Below are positions 11,335 through 22,614 of a stretch of 64,000 nt of DNA, piece after piece. Both the position numbers and the translations under genes were made by a program. Source of the DNA: Helichrysum umbraculigerum (taxonomy: Eukaryota; Streptophyta; Magnoliopsida; Asterales; Asteraceae). The stretch's first letter is position 1; every line of letters begins with the position of its first letter. The stretch lies in assembly GCA_949592205.1 (NCBI GenBank), contig CATIUR010000006.1:8449001-8513000 (forward strand), in the 5' to 3' direction. The notes below the pieces were generated by a model. That model was not told the DNA's origin. It saw only the letters and a program-made list of their open reading frames with translations, and made no database searches.

Positions 11335-11346
11335 GCTCTGATACCA
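11335..11346 (-). promoter_or_regulatory. Element A primer-binding site (tRNA-iMet)
   Basis: The minus strand reads TGGTATCAGAGC three bases inside the 5' LTR, complementary to the 3' end of plant initiator tRNA-Met. Confidence 0.9.
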
Positions 11347-11349
11347 ATC

Positions 11350-13733
11350 TGTGACACCCCCAAATTTAATGATTTGCGGAAGCTTGATTTGGGTGTCACT
11401 AATCAATATACAAAGCACATAAGATATAATGAACGACCACTATATGCGTCGTTTTAAACTTGTATAGATAAAGTAAATGTTTACATCAAAATATAGTTAC
11501 ATTAGCTCGATTCCTGAAATTGAGAGATTACATAGCATAATTACTTTTACAAAATATAATAATGCAGTCCAATCTCTAGTTGTATGTATGCTGACTCGAG
11601 CTAATAATTCCTGCTTGGGCAGCCAAACTACTGCTGGGTACCTGTGATAAATACTAAAATGGGTCAGCGAAAACGCTGGTGAGCTCACAGGTTTGTATGT
11701 CAATGTATAGTTGTAAGAACCGCAAGATTTATATTGAATTTAAAATGCAATTAAGCAAAATAAAAGTTATACTGTCCATGAGCACATAGTCTGAGCTTAA
11801 CTTGATTTGTCAGGCCCACTTAAGGAAACCTAACTTGAAATGCCTCCTACGAGTGTCTAATCCACACTCGTCTTCCCAAATGCAAATACATCCGTTTGAC
11901 CGGTTAGTGCGTGCTAACCCGGATGAGGATTGTCAATCCCATATGATATCATATACTAACATTCACGCTATAAAATACTAGAGACTATGCTTATGGAGGG
12001 CTTTAAATTGATTAGCTTGAAACTCATGTAGTATTTGAAGTTTGGCACTTGCGTTCTACTTGTAAAACAAAATCGAGTAGTAATATCACACCCCTAGTTG
12101 TAAAGCAGTGAAAATGGGGCTATGAAACTCACCTGAGTCTTGAAGTGTTTAATTTAGTAAACTTGAAGTAATTAGCGGTGAATTGATGTCCAAAGGCTTG
12201 AAACCTGAATGTGTCCACGACACTTGAATTGTTATTAACTGTACCGGTATCTCGAAAGACTACCATTTAAATCGTTTGTTTAACTTGATGTCCAAATTAC
12301 CCCGATTTGGTTGATTGTATTGTTACAAGTTACTACGACTTGTTTGATTGTGAATTAGGTTTTGAAAATGTATACGGCCCGTTGGTGATTGTTTGAATTT
12401 AAATATGTTAATGTTCTCCTTATGTCTCAAAGTGTTAACCCTGAAAAGTAAATTCCATTATGACTGAAAAGTTGTATCGTGTAAGCGTTTTGAAGTTGTA
12501 CAAGTTTGACACTTGTTGTAAAAATCTGTGTTTTTGAGGTTCTGGTTTGTGCGACGTAGCCTGCGACGTAGGCTGCGACGTAGGGTTTTGCGACGAAGAG
12601 GGTTGCGTCGCTAAAGTCGACAGTGCTAAATCAATAGCGACGTAGGGTGCTACGTCGCTAATGCGACGTAGGTTCGGTTTGCGACGTTAAGGTCTGCGTC
12701 GCTATGTGCGACGTTCGCAAGTCAATGCGACGTAGTAAGCGGCGTCGCTATATGCGACGTTGGGGGTATAGTGCGACGTAGGTCGCTGCGTCGCTATATG
12801 CGACGTTGAGGATATAGTGCGACGTAGGTCGCTGCGTCGCATTTGCTCCAGGCCAAATGCGACGTACGGAGTCTGATCGGAGTTTCAACCCCAAAAACGC
12901 GTTTTCCGGCCATCGATCGGCCTAATATTTTTACCCAACCCATTTTAGGACATTACAAGGTTATACAAACAACTAGCAAGTTATAAAACTTAAAAACGAG
13001 AGTTTTCGGAGTTGTGTCGGAAACTTACAAATCGCCGAAATGCAATTCCGGAAAGGTAGGATTGTAGATCGTCGCGAGGTGGTCGTTTATTTCCAAAGGG
13101 GCTTGAAGATCCGAAGTCGTTTAGGGCGTTTATTTTGTGATTTTTGTTGATTTTGGTTGGTGGTTTTTGAGATGAAAGAAAAGGAAGAGAGAGAGAAAGT
13201 AAATGAGAATGAAAGAAAGTGGGTGGAAGTGGGAGGTTAAATCCCCACTTTCGCCCCGCGTTCCCGCTCCGTGCGGTGTTCGTTTGCTCCGTCATTTAAA
13301 CGTTAAATAATTATTTTAAATATTAATTGGTACATTTTAAAATACAAATTATCACGCTATATTTTATTTAAATATTTTACTAATCACTTTATATTTGAAT
13401 TATAAAAACGTAAGTTAATTTGTTTGCGCGTTTTACATTTTAAATTTGGTAACTTTCTGATTGTACGGTACGAATGAATACGAAGTATTATAATCAGAAT
13501 ACTTTTGACATAAAGCGTTATTAAATAAAAGTTGGTCACCAACGTCCGTATTTATTGTATCGAAATTCATTCGATTTAAAGCTCGTGCGATTTAAACAAA
13601 CCGCATAATTGTAGATATATATTCAACAATATATATAATAGTTGATACATTAATTAGCCTAACACAGAACTAATTACATGTAATAAAGCTTGATTAGGCA
13701 CCAAATTCTAGTCCTAAATTGACGGTTGTCACA
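11350..13733 (-). repeat. Element A 5' LTR
   Basis: 2,384 bp, matching 4035-6418. In sense direction a conserved block ending in a GTAAGT donor-like site (13023-13028 on the plus strand) lies 0.7 kb in, followed by the hairpin array and, further on, a CAG/GTACC acceptor-like site near 11642-11644. Element transcription should start within this LTR. No clear TATA box could be assigned. Confidence 0.95.
12550..12866 (-). repeat. ACGTCGCA-type hairpin array in A 5' LTR
   Basis: Same array as 5235-5551, in the partner LTR, with no difference noticed by eye. Confidence 0.85.
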
Positions 13734-13738
13734 GTTAT

Positions 13739-14902
13739 GAACAATTCTACTTCATTACAAAATCCTAAAAATCCACAGTCAAACTACAATGTATCATTAT
13801 CATCAGAACATCACTTTTCTCTTATTCAACTCATCGGCAAACGTTCTTATCTTTCTCATCTTTTTTACTATCCCCGTCCTTCTTTTTAGCTTGTTCCTCC
13901 GCTGCTTTCTTATCCTTCAACTCATCCGCAACTTTCTTTCTTTTTTACCTTTTCTTCCACGGCCTTCTTTTTCTTCTATTCCAGATCAACATCTTTCTTT
14001 CTTTTGACCTCCTCGGTAGCAGCCTTTTTATCAGTCGCGGACTTCTCTATAAACACATTTCATATATCAATACACTTATATCACATATATAGACACATTT
14101 CATATAAACTCTAGTAGTAACACTTGTGTAACTACTACTATCCACATCAACAACAAATATATAGAAACTAAACTACTACTATATATCCACATCAACATAA
14201 ATAAGTAACACATGTGTAACTTCAAAACAAAAAACAGGCTCGCTACAGTTGTATCACCAAACACAAAAATACAAACCAAGCGCAGCTAACACATGTGTTA
14301 CTAAGCTAACAAAGTATAAATGTAAGTAACAGTGTAGTGACAAATGTGATACGCTACAATACCACATTTAATTGTAAATCTTATCAGTCCTTGTGTTCAG
14401 CAAAACTCTTCAGAATTTGTAATTTTGTATTTCCAGATGCTAAGTTTTCATGCTAATTAATCACCATGACGACAATAGTTAATTCATATTTCATTGAGAC
14501 ATTTCATCGAACACATTATATGCAAGTTTACTTTATTTATCCCAAATGCACAAATTCACTTTGATCACACATATACCATAATCATAAACATGATATTCAT
14601 AATCAATGTAACTATATACATACTCACTACACTTGTATCGGCAGACACTAAAATACAAACAAAACGCAGTTAACACATATGTTACTAAACCTTAAATTCA
14701 AACAAAAACACAAAAACATCGATATACAATACATACACACATACAACTACAAATTGACAGCTACACATATACAATACATACACACATACAACTACAAGAT
14801 AACACAGTAAACATCACCATATATAAACTACAGTAGTAACACTTGTGTAACTACCACTATTTACATCAACATCAAAACATACAGAAACTAAACTACCAAT
14901 AT
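13739..14902. other. Old host segment, middle part
   Basis: It continues the host sequence after A. It holds a decayed Lys-rich coding relic on the minus strand (13831-14044) and AACACATGTGTT variants (for example near 14208 and 14287). A block beginning around 14210 is repeated in diverged form near 14630 and again near 32768 beyond element B (shared words: acacttgtatc, aatacaaac, cgcag, taacacatgtgttacta). This indicates an old tandem duplication. It ends with aatat, the left TSD of B. Confidence 0.6.
13831..14044 (-). pseudogene. Lys/Glu-rich coding relic, frameshifted
   Basis: From an acceptor-like TATAG near 14046 the minus strand reads KSATDKKAATEEVKRKKDVD, then meets an in-frame TAG. 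Reading resumes as KKKKAVEEKVKKK and, after a frameshift, VADELKDKKAAEEQAKKKDG. The charged coiled-coil-like composition resembles the relic at 441-543, which lies on the opposite strand. It may derive from a transposon-encoded or host protein; the family is not recognised. Confidence 0.45.
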
Positions 14903-15376
14903 TGTAACACCCCCAAATTCGTTGAGCGGAAGCATTTAGTTTAAGTACTGGGGTGTCACAATAATAAAGCATGCATACGTATCAGGGCTTATGATTACAA
15001 CAGAACATAATATATTAAGATGCCAAAAGTATTAATTACAAAGTTACGATTCATCAAATCGTATAAGTTAAAAGTAATATGTATACAAAAGTGGATTTCT
15101 AGAATATGACAAAACAGTTTCTGTTATACTAGAGAAATCCATATGTTTTTCCAAAAAGTTGGCATCCTAAAGCTTCACGGGTCGCCTAATTCTCCATGTG
15201 TTGGCGATTCTGACATGCGCAGCTAATTCCCTGAAAAACATAGTAAAAGTCAACAACTAGGTTGAGTGAATCCACAGGTTTTATTGTACAATGTTGTGTT
15301 CAAGTTTTGTAGTCACATTTGTTGGACCAAATACGTTCATAAATAGTAATTGCCATAATAGTCGAGTAATGTTTAG

Positions 15377-15760
15377 TGGAACGTCATCCAAAGTATAAGT
15401 TTAGTGGGTTATTCGCCCAAGAGTTTCGGTTTATGTGGGATGTTGCCCAAAATAGTTGTGTTGGGACGTTACCCAAAATCATATGTTTGAAAACGTGTTG
15501 CTGGTCGTTCTCCAGTAGTTTTAAAGTTTGAGTCGGTCGTTCTCTGACTAGTTACCAAAGGTACCGGTCGTTCTCCGGTAAGATACCAAGTTTGCACCGG
15601 TCGTTCTCCGGTGAGATACATTGTTAGTACCGGTCGTTCTCCGGTAAGATGCACTGTTAGTACCGGTCGTTCTCCGGTAAGCTACCATGTTAGTGTCGGT
15701 CGTTCTCCGACAAGTTACCAATATGTACCGGTCGTTCTCCGGTAGGATACCAAATAAGTT
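15377..15760 (-). repeat. Array of 12 short stem-loops with co-varying stems
   Basis: Units of about 25-40 bp each contain a small inverted repeat. Starts: 15377 (TGGA/TCCA), 15405, 15436 and 15461 (TGGG/CCCA), 15501 (CTGG/CCAG), 15532 (GTCGG/CTGAC, one wobble), 15563, 15596, 15629, 15662 (ACCGG/CCGGT), 15695 (GTCGG/CCGAC) and 15727 (ACCGG/CCGGT). From 15501 on every loop is TCGTTCT on the plus strand. The element's sense strand is minus, where the loop reads AGAACGA. Confidence 0.88.
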
Positions 15761-16369
15761 TAATAGTTTTCAGTCGTTTGCAAAACAGTTTACCGACTAA
15801 GTTATCCCATTTGTTCAGTGTATCAGTATGAAAATGTTATTTCATAAACAGAGTTCACACAATAGTTCAAGTACTCTAAATGTTCGAGTAAACAGTATGA
15901 TAAATAATCATATAGTAAAAGCAGTTATGGCAATCAGTAAATCAGTAAAGCAGTTGTCTATGTTTTCCACCCCAAAAGTAATTACAAACAGTAAAAGTAG
16001 GGGCTGTGAACTCACCTGTTGAGTTAAGTAGTTGTGCGAGTGCTAGCAAACCTAAGCCCAAGTACAGTCCGAGATCTCCTAACGTCCTAAACGTACGAGA
16101 TTTAATAAGTATGTGGATGTCTAACTAATCATCCATGCTAGTGTTTGTACAACCAAGTCACATCCAAATCGTTTGTTAAACGTTTACCTTTGTATTTCGT
16201 TGTTTGTGAAAATGTATACGACTCGTTGGTGATAGTTTGAAATCATAACTTCATTAAAATAGCGTGTTTGTACTGTTTGTAAAGTTCACATATAGCATTG
16301 TATGTAAGTATTCGTTATCGGTTAAGCTCGACACTTAGTGTAAAAATAGTTTGTGAAGTTTCTGTTTTC

Positions 16370-16658
16370 TGCGACACAGTATGCGACACTAATGTGGTTA
16401 TGCGACACAATGATTGTGTCGCATAAGAGTGCGACACAAGGGCTATGCGACACAAGGGTTGTGTCGCATAGGCGATCGATGCTAATTCAATAGCGACACT
16501 AGCGTTGTGTCGTATGAAGTTTACGACACAAGGATGCGACACATGATACGACATAAGATGCGACATAATATGGTTTATACGACACCACATGCGACACAAG
16601 GGTTGTGTCGCATGGATGGTTTATTCGACACAATATGCGACACAGTCGTTGTGTCGCA
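16370..16658 (-). repeat. TGTGTCGCA-type hairpin array in B 3' LTR
   Basis: TGCGACACAA and its complement TTGTGTCGCA alternate. Several pairs are only 3 nt apart, for example around 16399-16421, so each could fold as a 10-bp stem with a 3-nt loop. The array lies about 0.9-1.18 kb from the sense 5' end of the LTR. Confidence 0.88.
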
Positions 16659-17554
16659 AAGATGAACACCCAGACAGAACCCAGCGACTGTCGCGATTTT
16701 CCGACCAAAAACCCGATTTTAACCCGTTTTCCGGCCATAAAACCTTGATTTCTTCCATTATATAGTTAAAACAAAGTTGTAGGTTCAATATTACACCCAT
16801 ATAACACATAAAAACGAGTAAATCTAAGTTTTTAGAAATTTCTTACAATTGCGAATCGGGACCGATTGAGGAAGAAGATGATGATACGGCTTTTGTTAAT
16901 GTTGTTCCTTGCGTAATGGTGATTCCGAAAATGTAGATTTCGTGGGTTGATTTGCGAATCCGAATTTTTGGTGTGGATTTGGTTGAGAGAGAAGTGTGTG
17001 TTTTTGGTGAGGATGAAATTGAAATGAGAGGAAGAATGGAGATGGGAGGTGGTTTTGTCCCACTTTTCATCTCCTGTGTTTTTGTCCCGTGTTTGTTTAC
17101 TCGATCGTTAAATACAAATCTTTTTAACATGTATATTTTCAAATACGTATTTTGTTATCTTTTTAATTATGATATTTTATAAGACCATTTTAATTTAATT
17201 ATAAGATTTTTAATCTTTGTTTTATTTTAAATTATACGTTTTGACGTTTTGCGTTATAAAATAAATTGTAAATATTTTTGACAAAATATTTATTCGCTAC
17301 CACGTTATTTAATAATTTCATTTTATTAAATAATTTTGTTCACCAACAGTCGTATGTTTTTGTCGCGTTTGTTTTCAATTTGTTCAGTACGTAATTACAA
17401 CTAATTACGAATACGTAATACTACGCGTATTATCTAGTTGGGCTATGCTAGACTTACCTCTAAAATATGTTGTGAATTCACTCAAGTAGGGAATTAGCCT
17501 AATAATGCAAGTGATTAAAGTAATTAATCGCGTTTAAATTTGCGAGGTGTTACA

Positions 17555-17833
17555 TTCTCCCCATGTTAGAGAAATCTCGTCCCGAGATTTAAAATCAAGT
17601 CGGATCGCCCGCGGCGTATGTTCCCCGATGAGTCATGTTGTTAACAATAGTAATAGTTTGCGTGGCATTCAATTGTTGCCATAGAAGTTCGATCAGTTTA
17701 AGTATGCTCGCGGCATAGTTCAATATGTTGTGTGTTTCGTTTCGTGGTCAGAGTTTACCAAGTGTTGTGTTCAAATCGACATACGAATAAAACGTATGTT
17801 AAATCGTAGCAATAGTCGCTAAAACGTACCGTG
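17555..17833 (-). promoter_or_regulatory. Element B polypurine tract and 3' untranslated remnant
   Basis: The minus strand reads AACATGGGGAGAA (17555-17567) next to the LTR. The palindrome AAATCTCG-GGA-CGAGATTT lies at 17572-17590; its stem differs from A, C and E on both arms together. The rest is non-coding. Just after the gag stop a few codons still resemble the start of the protease region (GTF), and then similarity ends. This marks the pol deletion. Confidence 0.7.
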
Positions 17834-19057
17834 CTAGTTGAGATCTGCAACAGTTTCTGGTGCACGGAGGATGTATGCGCGGCTTGGAGTGTAGCCTTTG
17901 TTAACGGTGCGGTTGTTGTCGTTTTGATTGTTGCGGTTGTTGTTCGGTTGTTGGCATTGGTTTCGGTGATGTCCAGGATCACCACACCTAAAGCAGCCGG
18001 TGTTTTGTACCTCGGGGGCAGCTTGAGGAGGTAGGTTTGTCCTACAGTTCTGTGCTAAGTGACCGGGACGTCTGCAGTTTTGACAAAATGTACAATCACC
18101 ATCGTGGTGTCTACCGCACTTGTCACACCTCGGTTTGTTGCCAAGGTAGGTTTTGGGTCCAGGGTTGGTGATTGCAGCGTAGGCTCGGGTGTTACCCGGG
18201 TTTTTGTTTTGTTGAACCTGACGGTCGTTACCATCGCTGTTCCATTTGCGTTTGTGGGTTCCAGAGTCGCCCGCATCAGTACGGGTAGGTTCAGTTTTCC
18301 CTGTGATAGCTTTCAGGGTTCCAATCTCGACCGCGTCGTCGGTTAAGCTGTGAGCCAGATCCACTGCGCTCCTAAAAGTGGCGGGTTTGGAGGACATAAC
18401 CATGCCTCGGATTTGTGGTGCCAAACCCCTGTTATAACGCTCAATGCGTTTGCTCTCGGGGGTTACCATGTGAGGCACCAGACGTGCAAGCTCCTGGAAT
18501 CTAGTTGTATAACCGGAAATATCAGCGCCGATCATTTGGATGTTCCAGAATTCGGTTTCAAGTTTCTGCATCTCGTTGGGAGGGAAAAATTCCTCCATCA
18601 GCATTCGTTTCAGTGTCTCCCATGAGATGGAGTAAGCAGCTGGGCGTCCCATGATTTGTACCTGAGCGTTCCACCATGTTAGCGCTTTGTCGGCTAAAGT
18701 GCAGGTGGCATATTTCACAATTTTGTCAGTGGCGCAGTCGCTGATGTCGATGACTGATTCCGTTTTCTCAATCCAGTGGACCAGGCCGATGGCCCCTTCG
18801 GTCCCGGTGAAGGTGCTGGGTTTACAAGACTGGAAGGTTTTGTAGGAACACCCCTGTTGGGTATTGTTTGGGGTTTCGCTAATGACTGGAGTGGCTCCGC
18901 TATTGTTGGTCAAATTTTCACGATTGCGGCTGGCCTCGTACTGAGCAATAGCCTCAGCCACGCGGCGTTCGATTATTTGTTCGGTTGTTTCTGGAGGCGG
19001 TGGTGGAGGAGGAACATTTCGTCGACTGTTTCGAGTATTTCTTTGTTTAGGCGGCAT
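17834..19057 (-). CDS. Gag protein of element B (pol absent)
   Basis: A 407-residue Gag that would form the virus-like particle and bind RNA. It has a Pro-rich N-terminus (PPPPPPP near 16-22), the capsid region with the CSYKTFQSCKP and TGTEGAIGLVHWIEK wording shared with A, C and E (about 70-100), ALTWWN near 125-130, and two CCHC knuckles (C325/C328/H333/C338 and C355/C358/H363/C368). It ends AYILRAPETVADLN, exactly where the sister polyproteins continue DPNVV towards the protease DTG. A TAG follows, so the frame was cut at the gag-protease junction. The frame itself is undamaged over 407 codons, which suggests selection or youth. The start is the MPPK ATG, as in C and E. Confidence 0.92.
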   Translation of the reverse strand: MPPKQRNTRNSRRNVPPPPPPPETTEQIIERRVAEAIAQYEASRNRENLTNNSGATPVISETPNNTQQGCSYKTFQSCKPSTFTGTEGAIGLVHWIEKTESVIDISDCATDKIVKYATCTLADKALTWWNAQVQIMGRPAAYSISWETLKRMLMEEFFPPNEMQKLETEFWNIQMIGADISGYTTRFQELARLVPHMVTPESKRIERYNRGLAPQIRGMVMSSKPATFRSAVDLAHSLTDDAVEIGTLKAITGKTEPTRTDAGDSGTHKRKWNSDGNDRQVQQNKNPGNTRAYAAITNPGPKTYLGNKPRCDKCGRHHDGDCTFCQNCRRPGHLAQNCRTNLPPQAAPEVQNTGCFRCGDPGHHRNQCQQPNNNRNNQNDNNRTVNKGYTPSRAYILRAPETVADLN

Positions 19058-19478
19058 GCTGACGTTCTGCGATGAAAAGATGCAGAAGTCAATGCCAATG
19101 TAAAGTATGTGAGGAATGAAGTTTCACATATTTCAAGTTTTCGAGTATCAAGAAAAATTGTCGAATCCCCATCACGTATCTTATGACTATGAAACACCCA
19201 TATGTACTCAGTATAATATAATCACGTTGGCCAGGCGTCATTATATGATGCTAAATACATACTTCTTTTCATCAACCGTTTAATACGATCAGGTTCATAT
19301 GAGATCTGAGTACAATGAACTAGTCGAATGTGATGAACAGTTCACGCGTATCGAGGTATCGCAGCGATAGTTTGGATGTATGCAAATGTATGTATGCATG
19401 TACGTTCTAGCCAAGGCTATAGTCTAGGTCTCTAGGTTTCTAAGTCACCTAAAGTTTCCTAGTTCGCTATAACCAATG
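19058..19478 (-). other. Element B leader
   Basis: 421 bp between primer site and gag. No pre-gag ORF and no clear relic of the E-type ORF was recognised. The sequence next to the primer site (AACTAGG, CCTAGACTATAG in sense) still resembles A, C and E. Confidence 0.6.
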
Positions 19479-19490
19479 GCTTTGATACCA
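19479..19490 (-). promoter_or_regulatory. Element B primer-binding site, one-base variant
   Basis: The minus strand reads TGGTATCAAAGC, differing at one base from the TGGTATCAGAGC of A, C, E and F. It still fits initiator tRNA-Met with one mismatch. Confidence 0.85.
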
Positions 19491-19493
19491 ATC

Positions 19494-20662
19494 TGTAACA
19501 CCCCCAAATTCGTTGAGCGGAAGCATTTAGTTTAAGTACTGGGGTGTCACAATAATAAAGCATGCATACGTATCAGGGCTTATGATTACAACAGAACATA
19601 ATATATTAAGATGCCAAAAGTATTAATTACAAAGTTACGATTCATCAAATCGTATAAGTTAAAAGTAATATGTATACAAAAGTGGATTTCTAGAATATGA
19701 CAAAACAGTTTCTGTTATACTAGAGAAATCCATATGTTTTTCCAAAAAGTTGGCATCCTAAAGCTTCACGGGTCGCCTAATTCTCCATGTGTTGGCGATT
19801 CTTACATGCGCAGCTAATTCCCTGAAAAACATAGTAAAAGTCAACAACTAGGTTGAGTGAATCCACAGGTTTTATTGTACAATGTTGTGTTCAAGTTTTG
19901 TAGTCACATTTGTTGGACCAAATACGTTCATAAATAGTAATTGCCATAATAGTCGAGTAATGTTTAGTGGAACGTCATCCAAAGTATAAGTTTAGTGGGT
20001 TATTCGCCCAAGAGTTTCGGTTTATGTGGGATGTTGCCCAAAATAGTTGTGTTGGGACGTTACCCAAAATCATATGTTTGAAAACGTGTTGCTGGTCGTT
20101 CTCCAGTAGTTTTAAAGTTTGAGTCGGTCGTTCTCTGACTAGTTACCAAAGGTACCGGTCGTTCTCCAGTAAGATACCAAGTTTGCACCGGTCGTTCTCC
20201 GGTGAGATACATTGTTAGTACCGGTCATTCTCCGGTAAGATGCACTGTTAGTACCGGTCGTTCTCCGGTAAGCTACCATGTTAGTGTCGGTCGTTCTCCG
20301 ACAAGTTACCAATATGTACCGGTCGTTCTCCGGTAGGATACCAAATAAGTTTAATAGTTTTCAGTCGTTTGCAAAACAGTTTACCGACTAAGTTATCCCA
20401 TTTGTTCAGTGTATCAGTATGAAAATGTTATTTCATAAACAGAGTTCGCACAATAGTTCAAGTACTCTAAATGTTCGAGTAAACAGTATGATAAATAATC
20501 ATATAGTAAAAGCAGTTATGGCAATCAGTAAATCAGTAAAGCAGTTGTCTATGTTTTCCACCCCAAAAGTAATTACAAACAGTAAAAGTAGGGGCTGTGA
20601 ACTCACCTGTTGAGTTAAGTAGTTGTGCGAGTGCTAGCAAACCTAAGCCCAAGTACAGTCCG
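19494..20662 (-). repeat. Element B 5' LTR, segment left of C
   Basis: It matches 14903-16071 of the partner LTR, including the stem-loop array at 19968-20351. It is interrupted by C after gtccg (20658-20662) and resumes at 31262. Confidence 0.95.
19968..20351 (-). repeat. Stem-loop array, second copy
   Basis: Partner of 15377-15760. Two units differ: one right arm is CCAGT instead of CCGGT, and one loop reads TCATTCT. The stem change is a G-T wobble rather than a clean break. Confidence 0.85.
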
Positions 20663-21524
20663 TGTAACACCTGCTAAATTAGGATAATTAATTATGCCTA
20701 ATTACTTGTAACTAGTTGTAATTAGTATGTAATAGGACTAATTGCAGACTCTATTTGTATATATATATAAAGTGAATTATATATATATGTGTGTACATAC
20801 GCGATTTGGATTAATCGTACGAATTAACCGGACGGAGTCCGACACAGTTACTTGGACGTTGGTGACAGAAACTTACCTAAATAATGAGAACGTATTTTAT
20901 TATATAAAATACACAGCGAACAAACATTATTTATAATACCGCGACGACAATTTAAATAATTTAACATATATGTATTAAACGCGAGTTAAGAATTTTAATA
21001 CTTCGACAAATGTTTTTATAATTAATTTCAAGGTATTTCATTAAAACATTTTCCCGTCACCTTTTAAAAATATAACTGCTTGATATAACGTTTAAACGAC
21101 GGGGGAAACGAACACCACACGGAACGCGGGGCGAGAACTGGAAAAGTGGGAATAACCCCACCTCCCACTCATTCTTTTCTCATTTCTCTTTTCTTTCTAT
21201 CTCTCATCTCTATCTTTTCTTTCTTTTCACCAAAACACCCAAACCCTTTAAAATCGCAAATACTACCACCAAACGCACGCGAAACATACTACCCTTTTGG
21301 AAGAAAACGACCACCACATCACGATCTATCACGCTATCTTTCCGGATTTTCATTTCGGCATTTTGTAAGTTTCCGACAAAACCCGAAACTCTCCGTTTTT
21401 GCTCATTTTTACGTTTTTATGGTTTATATATGCTTAAAATGTCCAAAAATGGGTTGGGTAAAAGATTTGGACCGAACGGAAGTTTTTCGACCGATTTTCC
21501 GGCCACCAAATTCCGATCAGACCG

Positions 21525-21805
21525 CTACGTCGCAGAGACGCTGGACTTTCTGCGACGTAGCTCAAAACGTCGCATTTTGTGGCCAACGTCGCATTTAGCG
21601 ACGTCGCGGCCTACGTCGCACAAATATTCCAACGTCGCACTAGCGACGCAGCCTATTACGTCGCATTAACTTGCGGACGTCGCACATAGCGACGTAGACT
21701 CTTACGTCGCCCCCTACGTCGCAATGATTTGCGAGGGTCGCATCATGCGACGTACCCCCCTACGTCGCACCCTACGTCGCATGCTACGTCGCATGCTACG
21801 TCGCA
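21525..21805 (+). repeat. ACGTCGCA-type hairpin array in C 5' LTR
   Basis: About 15 copies of ACGTCGCA alternate with GCGACGT. Example pairs: TACGTCGCAGA with TCTGCGACGTA (about 21526-21548), and ACGTCGC/GCGACGT around 21590-21605. Offset from the LTR start is 0.86-1.14 kb. The word is the same as in A. Confidence 0.85.
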
Positions 21806-22399
21806 CAAACCAGAACCTTGAAAAGTCAGATTTTTACTAAGTGTCGAACTTACACAACTTCAAATACTTATGTCATACGACTTAACAAACGTCATAGAAC
21901 ATACTTTCTATTACAATTACACTAAATTGCGTTATAAATGCTGACACTTTGAATCATTATTACCAACCGTCACCAACGGGCCCTATTTGTTTTCAAAATA
22001 CAAACGGATTACTAAACAAACACTTGGACATAATGAGTTGTGTAAACAACTAGCCTAAATGGTCTTGCGAGACATCTACTTACTTAACCTTATATGTTTA
22101 GGCATTTGAAGGTTACGGGTTCGGAGAACCTACAGTTGATATTACTTACTCGTTTATTGATATAAACGTACTTGCAAAGACTCAGGTGAGTCTTACGGCC
22201 CCACTTTTACTGCTTTATCTTATTGGGGGAGATACATGCTACTGATTTTTCCTGAACACAAGTACTAAACTGATTTCTATACCAAACGGAATTGCATGAG
22301 TTAATTACCATATACAGAAGTCTCTCCATCATATATCGTTAGTTATGGACTTAAGCGCGAACAGTAGTTAATGGATCCATTAGGGAAATGACCCTCCCC

Positions 22400-22614
22400 A
22401 CCCGGGGCAGTAGCGCTGCCACGTACCGATTTACACGTATAAACGGGTGACAACTTATTCGTTACTGATGCTTGCTCACTTACGAGCATGTCACGGGAGC
22501 AAACATATTATTACGGGTTAAGCTTCGATTATGAGCCTCATGGCAACGGTATAAACTTGTTTATTTACATTTGCTGGATTGCAAATACTGATTTTACGAT
22601 TGCTGGATTGCAAT
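22400..22614 (+). repeat. Second hairpin field with TGGATT loops
   Basis: Short perfect stem-loops: GGCAG-TAGCG-CTGCC (about 22405), TGCTC-ACTTAC-GAGCA (about 22468), TTTGC-TGGATT-GCAAA (22570-22585) and ATTGC-TGGATT-GCAAT (22599-22614). The last two share the loop but differ by a paired change in the stem. A second copy lies 8,207 bp further on, in the 3' LTR. Confidence 0.75.

Larger units (their letters stand above)
4035..13733 (-). mobile_element. Element A: complete Ty3/gypsy chromovirus
   Basis: A full-length LTR retrotransposon of 9,699 bp on the minus strand. It has the TSD gttat on both sides (4030-4034, 13734-13738), two 2,384-bp LTRs that look almost identical (one clear difference seen by eye, CTAAT versus CAAAT near 4568/11883), a tRNA-Met primer site, a purine tract and one unbroken gag-pol frame. 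This indicates a very recent insertion that may still be able to move. Domain order with integrase before a C-terminal chromodomain places it in the chromoviruses, probably Tekay/Del. Confidence 0.95.
14903..17554 (-). repeat. Element B 3' LTR
   Basis: 2,652 bp with sense termini TGTAACACCT...GGGTGTTACA. It holds two separate hairpin arrays (15377-15760 and 16370-16658). A GTAAG donor-like site (minus strand, near 16846) is about 0.7 kb from the sense start. Confidence 0.95.

Noticed and set aside
12550..12866. Regularly spaced repeats resembling a CRISPR array
   Set aside because: Eukaryotic LTR context, alternating orientation and irregular spacing without uniform spacers.
15469..15654. 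Minus-strand frame with repeated LTGERPV, resembling the linker of C2H2 zinc fingers
   Set aside because: No Cys or His pattern is present. The peptide is just the translation of the 33-bp stem-loop repeat, whose period is a multiple of three.
21146..21598. 150-residue frame in C's LTR (MGITPPPTHSF...), with partly similar frames in A and G
   Set aside because: The shared part is nucleotide conservation around the donor-like site. Frames run into the hairpin array, differ in start, and are broken in E and B.
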